A DNA stretch of 9,242 nucleotides from a bacterium. Lineage in GTDB: Bacteria; Electryoneota; RPQS01. Each line of letters begins with the position of its first letter. Within the stretch, counting starts at the first letter, position 1. The position numbers and the translations under genes were made by a program. Of this stretch, positions 7,817 through 9,242 are shown one piece after another. A model generated the notes under the pieces. That model was not told where the DNA came from and made no database searches. It saw only the letters and a list, made by a program, of their open reading frames with translations. The stretch is taken from the NCBI GenBank assembly GCA_018814465.1, contig JAHIZR010000218.1:1-9242 (forward strand), given 5' to 3'.

Positions 7817-7918
7817 AGGCCTAATCTTCTCTCTGTGCAGTTTTTTGCCCACTCATCTATTCAGCATATCTTCACTCTGAACACAACATCTTCAACTCGT
7901 CCCGGTCTTGTACGCCGC

Positions 7919-8518
7919 ATGTATAACTGGGTGATTTCCTGGGCGGCGCACAAGCATGCGGTTGTCGCGCTATTCTGTCTGGCTTTCGCGGAGTCTTCGT
8001 TTTTTCCGGTGCCGCCCGATGTATTATTGATTGTGATGTGCGTGGCGGCGTATCAGCGGTGGGCTTATTTCGCGATGGTTACGTCTATTGGCTCCGTGCT
8101 GGGCGGAATGTTAGGCTACGGGATTGGCTACGGGCTTCGCGACTCGCTCGGCTGGTGGTTGTTGCTGTGGATCTCGAAGCTGGTCGGGATTCCGGCGTTG
8201 GAGCTGCAGGGCATGGCGCATGAGTATTTCGTGCAGTACGGCGCTTGGGCGGTCGGCATCGCGGGATTCACGCCGATTCCTTATAAGGTATTTACGATTA
8301 CGGCGGGCTGGTTCGAGATGAACTTCCCGACTTTTGTGCTGGCCTCCGCGCTGTCCCGTTCGGCGAGGTTTTTCGTGGTCGCCGGGCTGATCGGGCTGAC
8401 ATATAAGAAGTATGGCGACAAGATTACTGGATTTATTGACAAGTATTTCAATCTTTTAACGATTATCTTCACGGTCTTGTTAGTGGGTGGATTCTTGATT
8501 TTAAAGATCTTACGGTAA
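7919..8518 (+). CDS. yqaA: YqaA-family (DedA/VTT domain) inner-membrane protein
   Basis: This 199-residue membrane protein belongs to the YqaA branch (COG1238) of the DedA/SNARE-associated VTT superfamily, whose members include lipid flippases or scramblases and proteins needed for envelope homeostasis. The exact substrate of YqaA is not known. The protein shows AESSFFPVPPDVLLI (24-38), the re-entrant loop motif with a conserved Glu and Pro pair, GSVLGGMLGYGIG (58-70), and GFTPIPYKVFTITAG (116-130), the second re-entrant motif. A hydrophobic C-terminal helix (LLTIIFTVLLVGGFLIL) and a basic end follow. The ATG at 7919 is chosen because relatives begin with a similar xxYNWVxSWA segment. A GTG at 7835 would add 28 residues without family support. 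No clear ribosome-binding site is present at either start. It follows the pcm-tRNA terminator, and relatives often lie near pcm. Confidence 0.92.
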   Translation: MYNWVISWAAHKHAVVALFCLAFAESSFFPVPPDVLLIVMCVAAYQRWAYFAMVTSIGSVLGGMLGYGIGYGLRDSLGWWLLLWISKLVGIPALELQGMAHEYFVQYGAWAVGIAGFTPIPYKVFTITAGWFEMNFPTFVLASALSRSARFFVVAGLIGLTYKKYGDKITGFIDKYFNLLTIIFTVLLVGGFLILKILR

Positions 8519-8700
8519 AAACTACTATATATAATCGGGGCGGAAATATTTTTTTACCGAACGAACTCGGTTACAGCAGAAATATCAAGCGGTTAAGATT
8601 TTGGATGTATGGGAAAAGGGTCGAATACTGCATGACATTGGATTAAAGTAATATGGAATAGTACATTATATTGATAAATAGGATTATCCGATGGTGGTAA

Positions 8701-8706
8701 TATAAT
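8701..8706 (+). promoter_or_regulatory. Candidate -10 box for the SIR2-like gene
   Basis: TATAAT matches the -10 consensus exactly and lies 91 nt before the SIR2-like ATG. The region 17 nt upstream (ATAGGA) is a poor -35 box, so the promoter is weak, activator-dependent, or a chance match in AT-rich DNA. Confidence 0.35.
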
Positions 8707-8727
8707 ACAGAAATAAGGAAAAGTCAA

Positions 8728-8781
8728 GTGGAATCAGAAATAATCGTCTATTCACTGGCAAAAAATTGTGAACAGTTCTAA
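8728..8781 (+). CDS. Possible 17-residue leader peptide or small ORF
   Basis: A GTG at 8728 is preceded by AAGGAA (8715-8720) with a 7-nt gap. It opens a frame of 17 codons (MESEIIVYSLAKNCEQF) that stops at 8779-8781, 16 nt before the SIR2-like start. It lies downstream of the candidate -10 box, so it would be translated from the same transcript. No relative is recognised, and a chance frame of this size in AT-rich DNA is quite likely. Confidence 0.2.
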   Translation: MESEIIVYSLAKNCEQF

Positions 8782-8797
8782 AGAGTAGCAAAACAAC

Positions 8798-9242
8798 ATG
8801 TTCAAACCGAGTTCAATTCTCTTTCTCGGAGCTGGAGCATCTAGACCAGCCGGGATTCCGACAATGGAGGACTTTGTCTCTAAGTTTGTGACAGATATTA
8901 CTGGTAGGGATGATTATTGGAATCCGCTTAAAGCCGAATTAGAACTACTATTGAAACTGTGCAGAGATGTAACCTCGAATAGAGAACCAAGTCGTAAAAG
9001 CGGTTATTATTCAGGCATTGTCGACCTTGAGTTATTATACGAGATAGTAAGACGGATCAATAGAAGCAATTTAGCGGATGGACAGTTATCTTGGAGTGCA
9101 GATAGTACTCAGGTGATAGCTATGCTGCCTAAAACTCGTGCAACCGAGTTGATTGAGTTTGAGCTGATTAAGTTCATACAGCGTACATGTACTATCTTTG
9201 AAAGTGCACGAGTCAAATATTTGAAACCATTTCTAAGAATCA
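8798..9242 (+). CDS. SIR2-like NAD-binding domain protein, N-terminal part, cut by window
   Basis: The frame starts at ATG 8798, the only start after an in-frame TAG at 8786, and stays open to the window end, giving 148 residues. The N-terminus SSILFLGAGASRPAGIPTMEDF is the SIR2-like Rossmann signature: hydrophobic strand, GAGAS loop at 11-15 and GIPTM at 19-23. DLELLYEIVRRI (76-87) fits the helical insert seen in prokaryotic SIR2-like proteins. The catalytic Asn-x-Asp and His region would lie further on, outside the window. Proteins of this group commonly hydrolyse NAD+ as the killing arm of anti-phage systems (Thoeris ThsA, DSR1/DSR2, SIR2-HerA), but others have different roles. Codon use is foreign to its neighbours (AGA, AGG, ATA and TTA frequent; about 41% GC), suggesting transfer. 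The ribosome-binding site is weak (AAGAG at 8781-8785, 12 nt upstream). Confidence 0.82.
   Translation, partial: MFKPSSILFLGAGASRPAGIPTMEDFVSKFVTDITGRDDYWNPLKAELELLLKLCRDVTSNREPSRKSGYYSGIVDLELLYEIVRRINRSNLADGQLSWSADSTQVIAMLPKTRATELIEFELIKFIQRTCTIFESARVKYLKPFLRI

Larger units (their letters stand above)
8519..8797. other. AT-rich intergenic region before the SIR2-like gene
   Basis: This 279-bp stretch is about 34% GC by hand count, far below the genes to its left. No terminator for yqaA is evident. It holds a small inverted repeat (ACCGA...TCGGT, about 8556-8571), a perfect -10 hexamer TATAAT at 8701-8706 with no good -35 box, and a 17-codon open frame with a ribosome-binding site (8728-8781). 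No protein homology is recognised. Confidence 0.6.

Noticed and set aside
7835..7918. Longer yqaA frame from GTG 7835
   Set aside because: The added 28 residues are polar and unlike family N-termini; ATG 7919 matches the usual start region.
8521..8646. Open frame through the AT-rich gap ending NIKRLRFWMYGKRVEYCMTLD
   Set aside because: It has a start only at ATG 8605 (13 codons), no ribosome-binding site and no recognisable similarity, so it is not supported as a gene or pseudogene.

Overview
This is a bacterial chromosome segment with two parts: about 8.5 kb of ordinary core genes at moderately high GC (a hand count in pnp gives about 58%), then an AT-rich right edge (about 34% GC in the last intergenic gap, about 41% in the last gene). 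Nearly every gene is on the plus strand. The phylum cannot be fixed from the sequence alone. The orders pnp-M16 peptidase-dut and merR-like/tRNA-Pro/pcm/yqaA, with sigma70-like promoters and Shine-Dalgarno sites, recall Deltaproteobacteria or candidate phyla of the FCB superphylum. That placement is from memory and tentative.

Layout. 1-2850: the 3' part of pnp (RNA decay), an M16 zinc peptidase and dut (dUTPase), packed with 12-nt and 3-nt gaps as one operon. 2936-3398: a short MerR-type regulator, followed after 4 nt by tRNA-Pro(GGG) and a strong terminator. 3399-3885: a gene-free stretch with several inverted repeats. 3886-5849: a DUF47/PhoU-like accessory protein and a PiT phosphate transporter as a two-gene phosphate-uptake operon. 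5980-6858: an AraC-type HTH protein fused to a GyrI-like ligand-binding domain, with a striking internal ribosome-binding site. 6937-7816: a near-consensus promoter, pcm (L-isoaspartyl repair methyltransferase), and tRNA-Pro(CGG), whose 5' part lies inside the 3' end of pcm, then a perfect-palindrome terminator. 7919-8518: a YqaA/DedA-type membrane protein.

Right edge. After yqaA the composition and codon use change sharply (AGA, ATA and TTA codons become common). At 8798 a gene begins whose N-terminus carries the GAGAS...GIPTM signature of SIR2-like NAD-binding domains, and it runs off the window. SIR2 proteins of this type are frequent effectors in anti-phage systems, so this is the best candidate for the start of an accessory or defence island. 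Only 148 residues are visible, and the system type cannot be told.

Other points worth a look: the two tRNA-Pro genes are identical outside an 11-nt anticodon segment and flank the phosphate/araC/pcm block as direct repeats; each is joined directly to a protein gene; and only one of them encodes its CCA end.
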